Positions 43,102-52,633 of a stretch of DNA of 64,000 bases are shown piece after piece. Every line of letters starts with the position of its first letter. The stretch's first letter is position 1. The stretch comes from CBDFHB01 sp965250115 (GTDB lineage Bacteria > Acidobacteriota > Vicinamibacteria > Marinacidobacterales > SMYC01), in assembly GCA_965250115.1 (NCBI GenBank), contig CBDFNJ010000002.1, positions 1,178,001-1,242,000 on the forward strand. Direction: 5' to 3'. Below the pieces are notes generated by a model, which did no database searches, was not told the DNA's origin, and saw nothing but the letters and a program-made list of their open reading frames with translations. A program made the translations under genes and the position numbers.

Positions 43102-45644
43102 GACTTCTTCTGCTCTCCGAGGCGTGCGATGTCGAGCAAGTGGGCAGCAAAGCCGCCCGCCTTTCCCGGATGGTGGACGAGGGTTACCCAGTCCCATCGG
43201 GATTCGTGGTGCCCGGCGAAGTGCTCGAGGCGTTCGTGCAGGAATGCGCGCTCGCTTCGGTAGAGGACGGGACCGAGATTCGAAAGACCCTCCTTGGCTC
43301 GAGGCTACCGCTCGCGCTGCGTGAGGAGCTCGTCCGTTTCTGGGAGGAGCATCTCGCGGGGCAGAAAGTCATCGTACGAAGCTCGGGAGTCGGCGAGGAT
43401 GGGAGCGAGTCGTCCTACGCGGGTCTTCTCGACTCTTTCCCCGATGTAACTAGCGCGGACGAGCTAGAGCAAGCGCTCAAAGCTTGTTGGGCGTCCGCCT
43501 GGTCGGAGCGCTCGCTTTCATACCAACTCGCCCGAGGCCTACGTCTTCGGGGCCTGGGAGTCATCGTCCAGCGACAGATCGATTCATCGGTTTCCGGTGT
43601 TTTGTTCACCAGAGCGCCTTCGGCGTCGGAAGAGCTCCTTGGTGAATACGTGTATGGTGCCGGCGAGGCACTCGTGTCGGGCCGCGCCGACCCGGGCCGT
43701 TTCTCCTTGAGGCGGAGTGATTTGAGCTGCCTTCGGATTACGACACCCCCGGACTCGGATCGCGACGCGCCCTTGAGCGAGGCGCAGCTTGCAGAGCTCG
43801 GGAGATTCGGGCTCGAGCTCGAACGACGTTTCGCCCAGCCCCAGGACATCGAGTGGACGCTCGATCCGGAAGGTCGCCTCGACCTCGTCCAATCGAGGCC
43901 GATCACGGTCCCGGCTCGAAACGCGCCGAAAGCGGAGCGCGTCGTCTGGTCCAACGCGAACGTCAATGAGAATTTTCCCGGCCCGGTGACGCCATTTCTC
44001 TACTCGGTCGCTTCGGTCGGCTACGAGTTTTACTTTCGGAATCTCGGCCGGGCTTTAGGGGTTACCAAGCGACGCCTCGACGCCGCTGACAACGCCTTTC
44101 GCAACATCATTGGCGTGCACGGAGCTCGGATCTACTACAACGTGACGAACGTTCACCGAGTGCTTCGCGCGGTTCCTTTCGGCGAATGGCTGACGCGCTC
44201 TTTCGACGGCTTCGTCGGCACCAGGCGGGATGGCGCCGAAGGCGAGGCCTCGGTCGAGAAGGATTCGAGGTTGCGGCAAGCCGTGGAGCTCGCGTGGATC
44301 TGTGTGAAGACGAGCTGGCTCTATGTCGGCATCGACCGTCGTGTCCGCGAGTTCGAAGGCACCGTCGATCGCTTTGCGAGCGAGTGGCACCCGGACCGGA
44401 TCGGAGACCGCTCGCTTCGAGAGCTACGGAGCGCTTTGCGCGCGTTTCTCGATATCCGTCGCTTTCGGTGGCTCGGTGCTTCCCTTGCCGATGCCGCCGC
44501 GATGGTGACGAGTGGTGCTCTCAAATCGCTTCTTGGAAACGACGAAGGGCGGCTCGGGGATTTGTTGAAGGGGCTTCCTGACCTCGTTAGTGCCCAACCG
44601 GCTTTGGAGCTTTGGGAGCTGTCCCGGCGCGTTCGAAAGGACCCGGCTCTCGAAGAGCTGTTTCGAACTGCAGACGGCGGCGTGATCCTTCGGGCTTTGA
44701 AAGAGGAAGAGCGCTTCGTTCCGTTTCGCCGATCCCTCGAATTGTATCTGGAACGCTGGGGATTCCGCTGCTCGGGCGAGCTGATGATGACAGTGCCGAG
44801 CTTTCAGGAAAAACCCGAGCGCTTGCTCGACCTCTTGAAACCCTACGTGGCTTCGGATGCGCGCGCACCGCAGGAGACTCTAGATAACGAGGCGGCGCGG
44901 CGCCTCGAAGCCACGGAGCGCGTGCGCGAGCAGCTGGACCGCAAGATATCCCTCGTGTTCCCGCTACTCCTCTCATGGACGCACCGCTCGATCACGCTCC
45001 GCGAGCGGGCCCGTCTCAAACAGGCACTTCTGTACAGTCGCTGCCGCCGCATCGTGCTCGCCATCGGGGAGAAGCTCGTCGCCCAGGGCACGTTGGAGCA
45101 TCGAGACGCCGCTTTGTTTCTGAGCTGGCAAGAGCTCGACCGCTTTCTCTCCGGAAGCGAAATGTTTCCCGCGCGGATTCGGGAGCAAATCGCGATGCGG
45201 AGGCTGGAGCACGAGCGACTCGGCCGCGTCGAGCCGCAGGAGCATTTCGTGTTGCCCTTTGGCGGGTATCTCGATGTCAACGCGCTCGAGCAGGAATCCA
45301 ACGCCGAAGGCGCCGCAGACCGCCATACTCTCATGGGTATCGGCGCGGGCACCGGCAAGGTGCGTGGACCGGCTGCGGTCCTCGACGATGTGACGGAGTG
45401 CCAGCGGCTGAGAGGCGGGGACGTTCTCGTGGCACGACAAACGGATCCGGGCTGGGGTCCGGCGTTTCCTCTCATCAAAGGGCTGGTTCTCGAGCGAGGG
45501 GGGCTCCTCTCCCACGGTGCCATTCTGGCGCGCGAGTTCGGCATTCCCTCGGTGGTAGGTGTGAAGGACGCCGTGCGTCTCATCGCAGACGGTCGCTCGC
45601 TCGAGGTCGACGGAGATCTGGGTCGTGTCCATCTGGTCGAGTGA
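43098..45644 (+). CDS. PEP-synthase-type dikinase with rifampin-phosphotransferase-like architecture
   Basis: 848 residues from TTG 43098, which overlaps the previous stop as TTGA; longer starts would lie inside that gene. An ATP-grasp domain (about 1-290: VGSKAARLSRMVDEGYPVPS, VRSSGVGEDGSESSYAGLLD, PQDIEWTLDPEGRLDLVQSR) is followed by a large middle region of about 470 residues and a C-terminal swivelling His domain, GGLLSHGAILAREFGIPSVV. There is no PEP-binding barrel. This order equals rifampin phosphotransferase, where the middle region binds the alcohol to be phosphorylated. In this operon a lipid or polyol hydroxyl is a reasonable acceptor; the substrate is inference. Confidence 0.85.
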   Translation: MRLLLLSEACDVEQVGSKAARLSRMVDEGYPVPSGFVVPGEVLEAFVQECALASVEDGTEIRKTLLGSRLPLALREELVRFWEEHLAGQKVIVRSSGVGEDGSESSYAGLLDSFPDVTSADELEQALKACWASAWSERSLSYQLARGLRLRGLGVIVQRQIDSSVSGVLFTRAPSASEELLGEYVYGAGEALVSGRADPGRFSLRRSDLSCLRITTPPDSDRDAPLSEAQLAELGRFGLELERRFAQPQDIEWTLDPEGRLDLVQSRPITVPARNAPKAERVVWSNANVNENFPGPVTPFLYSVASVGYEFYFRNLGRALGVTKRRLDAADNAFRNIIGVHGARIYYNVTNVHRVLRAVPFGEWLTRSFDGFVGTRRDGAEGEASVEKDSRLRQAVELAWICVKTSWLYVGIDRRVREFEGTVDRFASEWHPDRIGDRSLRELRSALRAFLDIRRFRWLGASLADAAAMVTSGALKSLLGNDEGRLGDLLKGLPDLVSAQPALELWELSRRVRKDPALEELFRTADGGVILRALKEEERFVPFRRSLELYLERWGFRCSGELMMTVPSFQEKPERLLDLLKPYVASDARAPQETLDNEAARRLEATERVREQLDRKISLVFPLLLSWTHRSITLRERARLKQALLYSRCRRIVLAIGEKLVAQGTLEHRDAALFLSWQELDRFLSGSEMFPARIREQIAMRRLEHERLGRVEPQEHFVLPFGGYLDVNALEQESNAEGAADRHTLMGIGAGTGKVRGPAAVLDDVTECQRLRGGDVLVARQTDPGWGPAFPLIKGLVLERGGLLSHGAILAREFGIPSVVGVKDAVRLIADGRSLEVDGDLGRVHLVE

Positions 45645-46389
45645 GTCACCGCTTCTGAGGTACCGCCGCGAGCGGTTTCCCTTGACGGTCTTCGTGCCGG
45701 TTGCCCTGTTCCTTGCAATTCCGAGCCTCGCAACCGGCGATGCCGCACGGGTGTTGGTGACGCTTCTCGTTCTGCTCTTTCAGTTCCGCCTCTGGGACGA
45801 TCTGAGCGACTTGACGGCCGACCGGCGCGAGTTTCCCGAGCGTGTGCTTTCTCGCGCCGAGTCCGTAACATCATTTCGCTGGTTGTTGGTCGGTGCGACA
45901 GGAGTCGTTCTGCTCCTTCTACTGGGACAGCTGGATTTGCAGCTTCTTTATCTCGCAGCGATCTCGTTCTTTTTCGTCTGGTACCGCTTCGTTGCTGACC
46001 GCGCGCCGCGTGCCCTCGCTTACCACATCGTGCTACTCAAGTACCCGCTGTTCGCCTTTATCGCGTCGGCTCCGATCGGCGAGCTTTTGCTCGGAACGCT
46101 GTCACTCGTGTACTTCACGTTCGCCGTTTACGAGCCGCTCCACGACAGCAGGACACACCGATTCAAAGGGATCCACGTCGTCGTGGCTGGCGACCTCGCG
46201 ATCTGGGTGCTCATGAGCTGGGTGGTCCTCACGGGGGAAGCGGGGAGTGCCATCCTGTTTCTGCTCGTCGGTCTCGCGATCGTACTCGCGGCCACCAGCT
46301 TTCAACGTTTTCGGCGCGAGCGTGATGGCACTCTCCTGGGCCGCGGAGTCTTTCTTCTGTCTTTCCTCGTTCTCTTGAGTGCCTGGTGA
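45625..46389 (+). CDS. UbiA-like membrane transferase
   Basis: 254 residues from GTG 45625, overlapping the dikinase end by 20 bases. About eight membrane helices, with an Asp-rich loop LWDDLSDLTADRREFPERVL in the place of the UbiA N-D-x-x-D site, and a later Asp-containing loop around EPLHDSRTHRFKGIHV. UbiA enzymes transfer prenyl groups, and in archaea a relative forms the second ether bond of membrane lipids. In this context ether-bond formation on a glycerol phosphate is a candidate role. The second Asp motif is weaker than the family norm, so the assignment is moderate. Confidence 0.72.
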   Translation: MSIWSSESPLLRYRRERFPLTVFVPVALFLAIPSLATGDAARVLVTLLVLLFQFRLWDDLSDLTADRREFPERVLSRAESVTSFRWLLVGATGVVLLLLLGQLDLQLLYLAAISFFFVWYRFVADRAPRALAYHIVLLKYPLFAFIASAPIGELLLGTLSLVYFTFAVYEPLHDSRTHRFKGIHVVVAGDLAIWVLMSWVVLTGEAGSAILFLLVGLAIVLAATSFQRFRRERDGTLLGRGVFLLSFLVLLSAW

Positions 46390-47369
46390 GGTCGGTCGTG
46401 AACGCACGCAAAGCGCCGGACGCATCCATCTTCGAGCCGGTGAGCTGCTATCTCTGCTCGAGCACTGCTCATGAACCTTTCGTGAGCGCCCAGGAGGATC
46501 TCACGGGAAAACCGTGGTGGTTCCACTTCGTCCGTTGCGACGAATGCGGCCTCGTGTATCAGCACCCGCGGATCGACGTCGAGCACATCAAGGACTACTA
46601 CGACGACGAGTACATCGCCCACCGGAAGAAGAGGGACTGGGGCTCTCTGACCCCCGTCTACAACTACGTAATGGACCAGCTCGATCGGAAAAAAGAACAG
46701 ATCGTGCAGCCTTACGTGAATCCAAGCAAGGTGAACGAGGTGCTCGACGTCGGCTGCGGAGCTGGAACTTTCCTGAACAAAATGCGTCTCGTACACGGCG
46801 CGCGCGTGACCGGGGTGGACTTCAAGGATTTCGAGGGCGCCGACGGTTTCGAGCACATAGATTTTCATTGCGGCCTTTTCTACGAACAGGATTTTCCTGA
46901 GGGCCGTTTCGACCTGGTCACGATGTGGCACTTCCTCGAGCACGACTACGACCCCATGCGCACCCTCGAGGCGGCGCGTCTCGTGATGAAGGACGACGGG
47001 TACCTTGTCGTCGAAGTGCCTCGTCTCGACAGCGTTACCTTCCGCTTGTACCGCGAGCGCTGGCCCGGTCTCCAGGCACCTCAACACACGGCGCTCTACG
47101 ACAAGAAGCTGTTTCTCGAGCTGATGGAACGGGCGGGATTCGAGACCGTGGACTACATGCCATACGGCGCTTTTCCCGCCTACTTCTATCTGTTCGCAGG
47201 CGCGGCGTTCAAGCTTCTCAAAGGCAAAGGACTGGACTTGCAGAAGTGGGGCTATGTCTACGTTCTGGGGCAGATCTTCACGTTGCCGGTTCTGGCGTTC
47301 GAGAAGAAATTGAATCTGGCAATGCAGACCGTCGTCTGCAGAAAAAGGAAGTCGAATGGCGAAATCTAG
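46386..47369 (+). CDS. class I SAM-dependent methyltransferase with zinc-type N terminus
   Basis: 327 residues from GTG 46386, overlapping the UbiA stop as GTGA. The N terminus has two Cys pairs (SCYLCSST and VRCDECGLVYQHPR), a small zinc-ribbon-like region. The SAM site is VLDVGCGAGTFLNKM, with VTGVDFKD and RFDLVTMWHFLEH further on. The rest is LVMKDDGYLVVEVPRLDSVT. A C-terminal hydrophobic part (FPAYFYLFAGAAFKLL) may contact the membrane. Methylation of the lipid head group or chain is possible; no finer call can be made. Confidence 0.87.
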   Translation: MRSVVNARKAPDASIFEPVSCYLCSSTAHEPFVSAQEDLTGKPWWFHFVRCDECGLVYQHPRIDVEHIKDYYDDEYIAHRKKRDWGSLTPVYNYVMDQLDRKKEQIVQPYVNPSKVNEVLDVGCGAGTFLNKMRLVHGARVTGVDFKDFEGADGFEHIDFHCGLFYEQDFPEGRFDLVTMWHFLEHDYDPMRTLEAARLVMKDDGYLVVEVPRLDSVTFRLYRERWPGLQAPQHTALYDKKLFLELMERAGFETVDYMPYGAFPAYFYLFAGAAFKLLKGKGLDLQKWGYVYVLGQIFTLPVLAFEKKLNLAMQTVVCRKRKSNGEI

Positions 47370-48177
47370 TCTACTGCGCTCGGTGCTCCTCTTCGCTGGA
47401 TCGATGCTGCTGATGAGCCTCGCGGGAATCGTCATGCTCGCGATCTCTTTCGCAACACTGTTTCACTCTCGCCGCTTCAACGCGGAAGTGGTCGCCAAAG
47501 CCGTGGGCCACGCCGTGTTGTGGCTCGGAGGCATCCGGCTGGTCGTACATCAAGACCAACCGTTTCCGACATCGCAGACAGTCTATGTGGCGAACCATAC
47601 TTCGACGCTCGACCTGTTCGTCCTCATTGCGCTCGGGCTTCCCAATACCCGCTTTTTCATGAAGCGCAGATTCTTGCTGGTCCCACCTCTCGGGCTCATG
47701 TCCTGGCTTACCGGTACCTTCTTTACGCCGCCCCAGTCGATGCCCGAAAAGCGCATTCGCTGCTTTCAAGCTGCCGAACGTAGGCTCCGTCGAACGGGGG
47801 AATCCGCGTTTCTGAGCCCCGAAGGTACGCGCGTCACCACGGGAGAGATCGGACCGTTCAACAAGGGGACGTTTCACCTGGCAACCAACCTCAAGGCTCC
47901 CATCGTTCCTTTGTTCATCGATATCCCGCCCGAGATCCATCCCAGAAAGGGATTCCGCGCCCCCCCGGGGAAGGTGCACGTGCGCGTCCACGCGCCTATT
48001 CCGACCGAGACCTGGCGGCTCGACGAGTTGGAGGCGAACAAAGCGGAGGTTCGTGAGCGCTTCGTCGGCTATCTCGACACGGCCCGAAAAACCTCTCCCC
48101 CTGTTGGGGGAGACGTCGCCCGCCGAAGGCGGGCGAGTGAGGGGGACACCGATGGATCGCACGAGGTTTCGCTGTGA
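47356..48177 (+). CDS. PlsC-like 1-acylglycerol-3-phosphate acyltransferase
   Basis: 273 residues from ATG 47356, overlapping the methyltransferase by 14 bases. An N-terminal membrane helix and the family motifs NHTSTLDLFVLIAL (N-H-x4-D), FFMKRRFLLVPPLGLM, LSPEGTRVTTG (E-G-T-R) and FNKGTFHLATNLKAPIVPLF identify a phosphatidate-type acyltransferase. The last 30 residues (KTSPPVGGDVARRRRASEGD) are encoded by a dispersed-repeat-like double hairpin and look like a recent C-terminal extension. Its stop overlaps the ligase start as GTGA. Confidence 0.93.
   Translation: MAKSSLLRSVLLFAGSMLLMSLAGIVMLAISFATLFHSRRFNAEVVAKAVGHAVLWLGGIRLVVHQDQPFPTSQTVYVANHTSTLDLFVLIALGLPNTRFFMKRRFLLVPPLGLMSWLTGTFFTPPQSMPEKRIRCFQAAERRLRRTGESAFLSPEGTRVTTGEIGPFNKGTFHLATNLKAPIVPLFIDIPPEIHPRKGFRAPPGKVHVRVHAPIPTETWRLDELEANKAEVRERFVGYLDTARKTSPPVGGDVARRRRASEGDTDGSHEVSL
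48095..48134 (+). repeat. REP-like double hairpin inside the PlsC C terminus
   Basis: CTCCCCC (48095-48101) pairs with GGGGGAG (48106-48112) around TGTT, and GCCCGCC (48118-48124) pairs with GGCGGGC (48128-48134) around GAA. Such paired hairpins followed by GAGTGAGGGGGACA resemble intergenic dispersed repeats of other bacteria. Here the repeat is translated in frame as the enzyme's tail. Confidence 0.65.
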
Positions 48178-51100
48178 CCGGCACTATCGTCGATGTATTG
48201 CGGCGCCGGGCGCTGACTCAACCCGACAGGCGTGCCTATACGTTTCTCGATGACGGCGAGGTCGAAACCGCGACCTTGACCTACGCGCAGCTGGACAGAA
48301 GATCCCGCGCGATCGCTGTCAGACTTCAGGAAGCGGGCGCCGAGGGTCGGCGCGTTCTGCTGACGCTCGACAGCGGACTGGAGTTCGTCGCCGCGTACCT
48401 CGGATGCCTCTACGCCGGTGCGGTTGCGGTGCCCGCCTACCGGCCAAGCCCCGTGCTCCGCCAGGAGGGCTTGCCGCGCTTGCGCGGCAAGCCCGCGACG
48501 CCGCGATCGAGCTCATCCTCAGCGATGACGAGCTTCCCGAGAGCGTTCGCTCTGTGATGGGCTCTTCGGTTCGTTTCGTGGAGTCCAATGCTGTTCCAAC
48601 GGAGCTCGCGGACGCCTGGACGGAGACACCGCTCGACGCCGAGGAGCTCGCCTTTCTTCAATACACGTCCGGTTCCACCGCCGAGCCGCGGGGTGTGATG
48701 GTGAGTCACAGGAATCTGATGCACAACCTGGCTCACGGCGCGGAGGCAGAGGGCAACGACCGCGGTAGCGTCTCCGTTTCGTGGCTTCCGATGCATCACG
48801 ACATGGGGCTCATCGACGGAATTCTGCAACCGCTCTTCAGCGGCTTTTCCGCTTATGTTTTCTCGCCCGCGGCGTTTCTCACGAAGCCCCTGCGATGGCT
48901 GAGCGCTATCTCACGTTATCGGGCGACGAACAGCGGCGCCCCGAACTTCGCCTTCGAGCTTTGTATCCGCAAGACGTCTCCGTTGGAGCGAGCTTCGCTG
49001 GATTTGAGCTCGTGGCGCGTGGCCTATAGCGGCGCAGAGCCGGTTCGCGCGGAAACACTGTGCTCGTTCCTGGACGCCTTCCGGCCCTGTGGCTTCCAGT
49101 GGAGCGCCTTTTACCCGGTCTACGGGCTCGCGGAGGCTACCGTTCTCGTCACGAGTCGGTGGCACGAGGAGCCGCCGGTCCTGGTCATGCTGGACCAGGA
49201 GCTCTTGGTGAAAGGCCAGGCCACGCGATCGACCGATGCCGCGACGAGTGTGCTTCGAGTGGGAAGCGGGCAGCCGCATCGCGATACGAAGCTCGTCATT
49301 GCGGATCCGCAGCACCGTAGGCGATGCGGTGCGGGCGAGGTGGGTGAGATTTGGCTCGCGAGCGCGAGTGTGTGCGACGGCTATTGGAACGATTCCGAGG
49401 AGAGCGAGAGAACCTTTCGCGCCTTCTTGGAAGATACGAAAGAGGGCCCCTTTCTCCGCACCGGTGATCTCGGTTTCGTTCTCGACGGGGAGCTCTTCGT
49501 CACAGGGCGCATGAAGGACGTTCTGATCGTTCGCGGCGTGAATTACTCCCCGAGCGACATCGAATGGACGGCCGAAGAAGCGCATCCCGGAGTTCGAGGA
49601 GGCGGGGTTGCCGTTCTGGGAACAACTGGAGATGACGGTGAGCAAGCGGCTTTGCTCGCCGAGGTCAAAGTGGATTGGGCGATGATGAGCGCCGGCGAAG
49701 AGGAGCGAGCTCGATTCGCCGCGGAGATCATGCAATCTTTGCGAGCTGCGATCCTGGAGCACCACGGCCTCCACCTGGCGACGATCGCCCTCGTGCCGCC
49801 TCGGACCCTCTTGAAGACGTCGAGCGGAAAGCTCAGGCGTTCGGCCTGCGGGGAAGCTTTCGACTCCGGGAAAATGATGGTGCTCGCGCGTTCCGGAGAT
49901 GGCGACGCTCTGAGTCAGAGCGATTCCATCGAGCCGAAGCTCCGCGACTTGGTCGCGGAGCTCTCGGGCGCTCCCGTCGCATCCGTCGATCTTCGCTCGT
50001 CCCTCGCCCGCTACGTGGACTCTCTCGGCGTCGTCGAAGTTCAAACGGCCGTCGGGAAGTGGGTCGGGCGGGATGTTTCCATCGCGGAGCTGCTAGAGCC
50101 CGGAGCACTGCAGCGATTGCAGGGGCAAATCAGCGATTCCACGGGCACCGCCAAACGTCGTCCGCGTCGTTCGACGAGGCTCAGGGGCTCGGAGCTCGCT
50201 CTGATGCTCGCGGATAGCTGTTTGCCGAAGGAGATTCGTCCCGACACTCGAGGGGCTTCGCGAGACGAGCCGCGCTCGATTCTACTCACGGGCGCCACTG
50301 GGTTTTTTGGCGCGTACTTGCTCAAAGAGCTTCTCGAGAGCACGCGGGCGCAGATCGTGTGCCTCGTGCGGGGAGAAGGGGGAGGGGAACGCATCCGTGC
50401 GAATCTCGAGTCCCAGGAGCTGTGGAGCCCCTCATTCGAAGGACGCATCGTGCCTTTGGAGGGAGATTTGAGCGAAGGGCTCAACGAGTTCGAAGAGCTC
50501 GCGCAAACCATAGACGCCATCTATCACAACGCTGCCGCCGTCAATTTCGTCTATCCGTACCGGGACTTGCGTGACGTCAACGTTCTCGGCACGCGGGAGC
50601 TCCTGAGACTCGCTTGTCACGGAAAGGCGAAGCCATTCCATTTCGTATCTACCCTCGGCGTGTGCTACGCCACGCGGGCGAGCGAGCTGCCCGAAGTCGA
50701 CGACGTGCTGCCGTTTCTTCCGGACCTCCAACTCGGTTACGCGGAGAGCAAGTGTGTCGCGGAGGCACTCGTGCGCGAAGCTGCCGAGCGTGGGCTCCCT
50801 GCTTCCGTCTATCGTCTCGCTCTGCTCACGGGCTCCGATGTCAGCGGCCGCACCAACGAGAACGACTTTCTCTCGCGCTTCGTCAGAGGATGTATCGAGA
50901 TGGAAACGGCTCCAGATCTAGATGTGCAACTCGACGGCTGTCCCGTCGACTACGCAAGCCGGGCTGTCGTAGCCTTGTCACTGGAGCCGGCAGAAAAAGC
51001 TCTCTCCGTCCACCACATTAGAAACCCGAAACCGCGCCATTGGCGCGAGCTCGTCTTGGGGATGAATCTTTTCGGCTATTCGATGAAGTTTGCGGAGTAC

Positions 51101-52633
51101 CGCGAATGGTTGTCCCGCCTTCAAGAATCGGCCACAACGCGAGACCACGCTCTCCATCACCTTCAGCCGTTTTTCGCCAGAAGCGTGACGGCGAGAGACG
51201 GGCAAGAAGTGTTTCTCCCGGAGCTCTACGAGGAGAGCAGAAAGACGCAGATTCTGAACGAGAAAACGGATCGACGTCTAGCGCGGCGCGGTGTCCATTG
51301 CCCGGAATCTGGCCCCAGCTATCTCGATCGGACTTACACCTCGTTCATCGATCGCGGCGTTCTCGCGACGCCGCCGCGACGCCGCGACCGTGACGGTGGC
51401 TCTGCGCCCGTCGACGAGTGGCTCCAGACCATTCTCTGCAAGCACTTCGACGATGCCTCGCTCGATGTGCTCGATCTCGCGCTCGAGCCCGTGGGCGTCG
51501 AGCAGAGTATTCTCACCGAGCTCACCTCCTGGTACAGCATTCGCGAGACCGGCCTCTATCGTGCCACCGCGCGATTTCGTACTGCGGACGCGCAAGAGCG
51601 AACTCTGCGTTTGTTTCTGAAGGTGAAACCGTCGGACGACGACGTATTGGACGTCGCTCAGGTCGTAGCGGATCTATGCTCGAGCCGTCTCGGTGAGCTC
51701 TTCGACCGTTTCGGGGAGAAGCTCAGCTTCACGCTCTGTCATCGACGGGAGCTGGCCCTCTACGAGCAAGATGACGCTCGGCTTCGAGACTTCATGCCCG
51801 CCCTCTACGGCACTATACGGGACGATGCCGAAGGGCTCTGGGCGCTCGCGCTCGAGGATCTGAGCGGGCTTGCGCTATTGGACAGCGCCGACGATGCAAA
51901 AGGCTGGTCGCGGGCGTCCACGGAAGCTGCCATTCGTGGGCTCGCCAACATTCACGCGGTCTGGTACGGGCGCGAGGCGGAGCTCGAGCGGCAGGAATGG
52001 CTGGGACCCGTCGTAAGTTCCGCGTCTTTGGTCGAGATGACAGATCTCTGGCAAGCGCTTTCGGAGCACGCGCGTCCATGGTTTCGAGACTGGGCCGGAG
52101 ACTCGGTGGTGGCGGCGCAAGAGCAATCCGTTGCTGACGTCGACATGTGGTCCGAGGAGCTGATGCGCATGCCGCGTACGCTCATCCACAACGACTTCAA
52201 TTCCAGAAACCTGGCGTTTCGCCGTGGAAACGGAGCCGGGCTCGAGCTCTGTGCCTATGACTGGGAGCTCGCGACGCTCGGCGTGCCCCAGCACGATCTG
52301 GCGGAGCTTCTTTGTTTTGTGCTCTCGCCGAGTGCGACGAAGGATGAGCTCAGACACTACGTCGCACTGCACCGCCGTTTGCTCGAGGAAGAAACAGAAG
52401 CTTCGATCGATGTCCGGGACTGGCAACACGGCTTTACGCTCTCGCTGGAGCATTTGCTGGTGAGCCGGCTTCCCATGTACACGCTCTTGTATCGGTTCCA
52501 GAGGAAACGATTTCTGGAACGGGTTATCCCTACATGGCTCCGCCTTTTTCAATTGAGCCAGCATCTGGGTGACGTCGGGGGCGTGTATGACGGGCAAGGG
52601 AGAGATTATCCTTCAGCCGGACGGCTCCTGTAG
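48174..52633 (+). CDS. fatty acyl-AMP ligase / ACP / thioester reductase / kinase-like fusion (one-base frameshift)
   Basis: About 1486 residues. The start GTG 48174 overlaps plsC. Ligase: FLDDGEVETATLTYAQLDRR, YAGAVAVPAYRPSP, then FLQYTSGSTAEPRGVMVSHR, PMHHDMGLIDG, YGLAEATVLVTSR, GDLGFVLDGELFVTGRMKD and SSGKLRR. Carrier protein: RYVDSLGVVEVQ (the Ser holds phosphopantetheine). Reductase: ILLTGATGFFGAYLLKELL and LGYAESKCVAEALV. The C-terminal 400 residues are an APH/choline-kinase-like fold: TLIHNDFNSRNLAF and CAYDWELATLGVPQHDLAEL. The frame shifts by one base within GAGGG near 48465, beside a hairpin; restoring a G gives LRQEGLAALARQARDAA. A fatty acid would be loaded, reduced off as alcohol or aldehyde, and perhaps phosphorylated. 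Confidence 0.9.
48469..48492 (+). repeat. perfect inverted repeat beside the ligase frameshift
   Basis: GCTTGCCGCG (48469-48478) and CGCGGCAAGC (48483-48492) form a 10-bp stem with a 4-base loop (CTTG). It lies directly after the GGG run where the ligase frame breaks. Strong hairpins next to homopolymers are a known source of both polymerase slippage and sequencing error. Confidence 0.75.

Noticed and set aside
42409..43197. Minus-strand open frame over the CarS-like gene
   Set aside because: Composition is typical of an antisense shadow (Arg/Glu/Gln/Pro-rich), and the plus strand has the CarS signature and start/stop overlaps on both sides.
43098..45644. Ordinary phosphoenolpyruvate synthase (ppsA)
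   Set aside because: The His domain is at the very C terminus and the PEP/pyruvate-binding barrel is missing; domain order fits rifampin-phosphotransferase-type enzymes.
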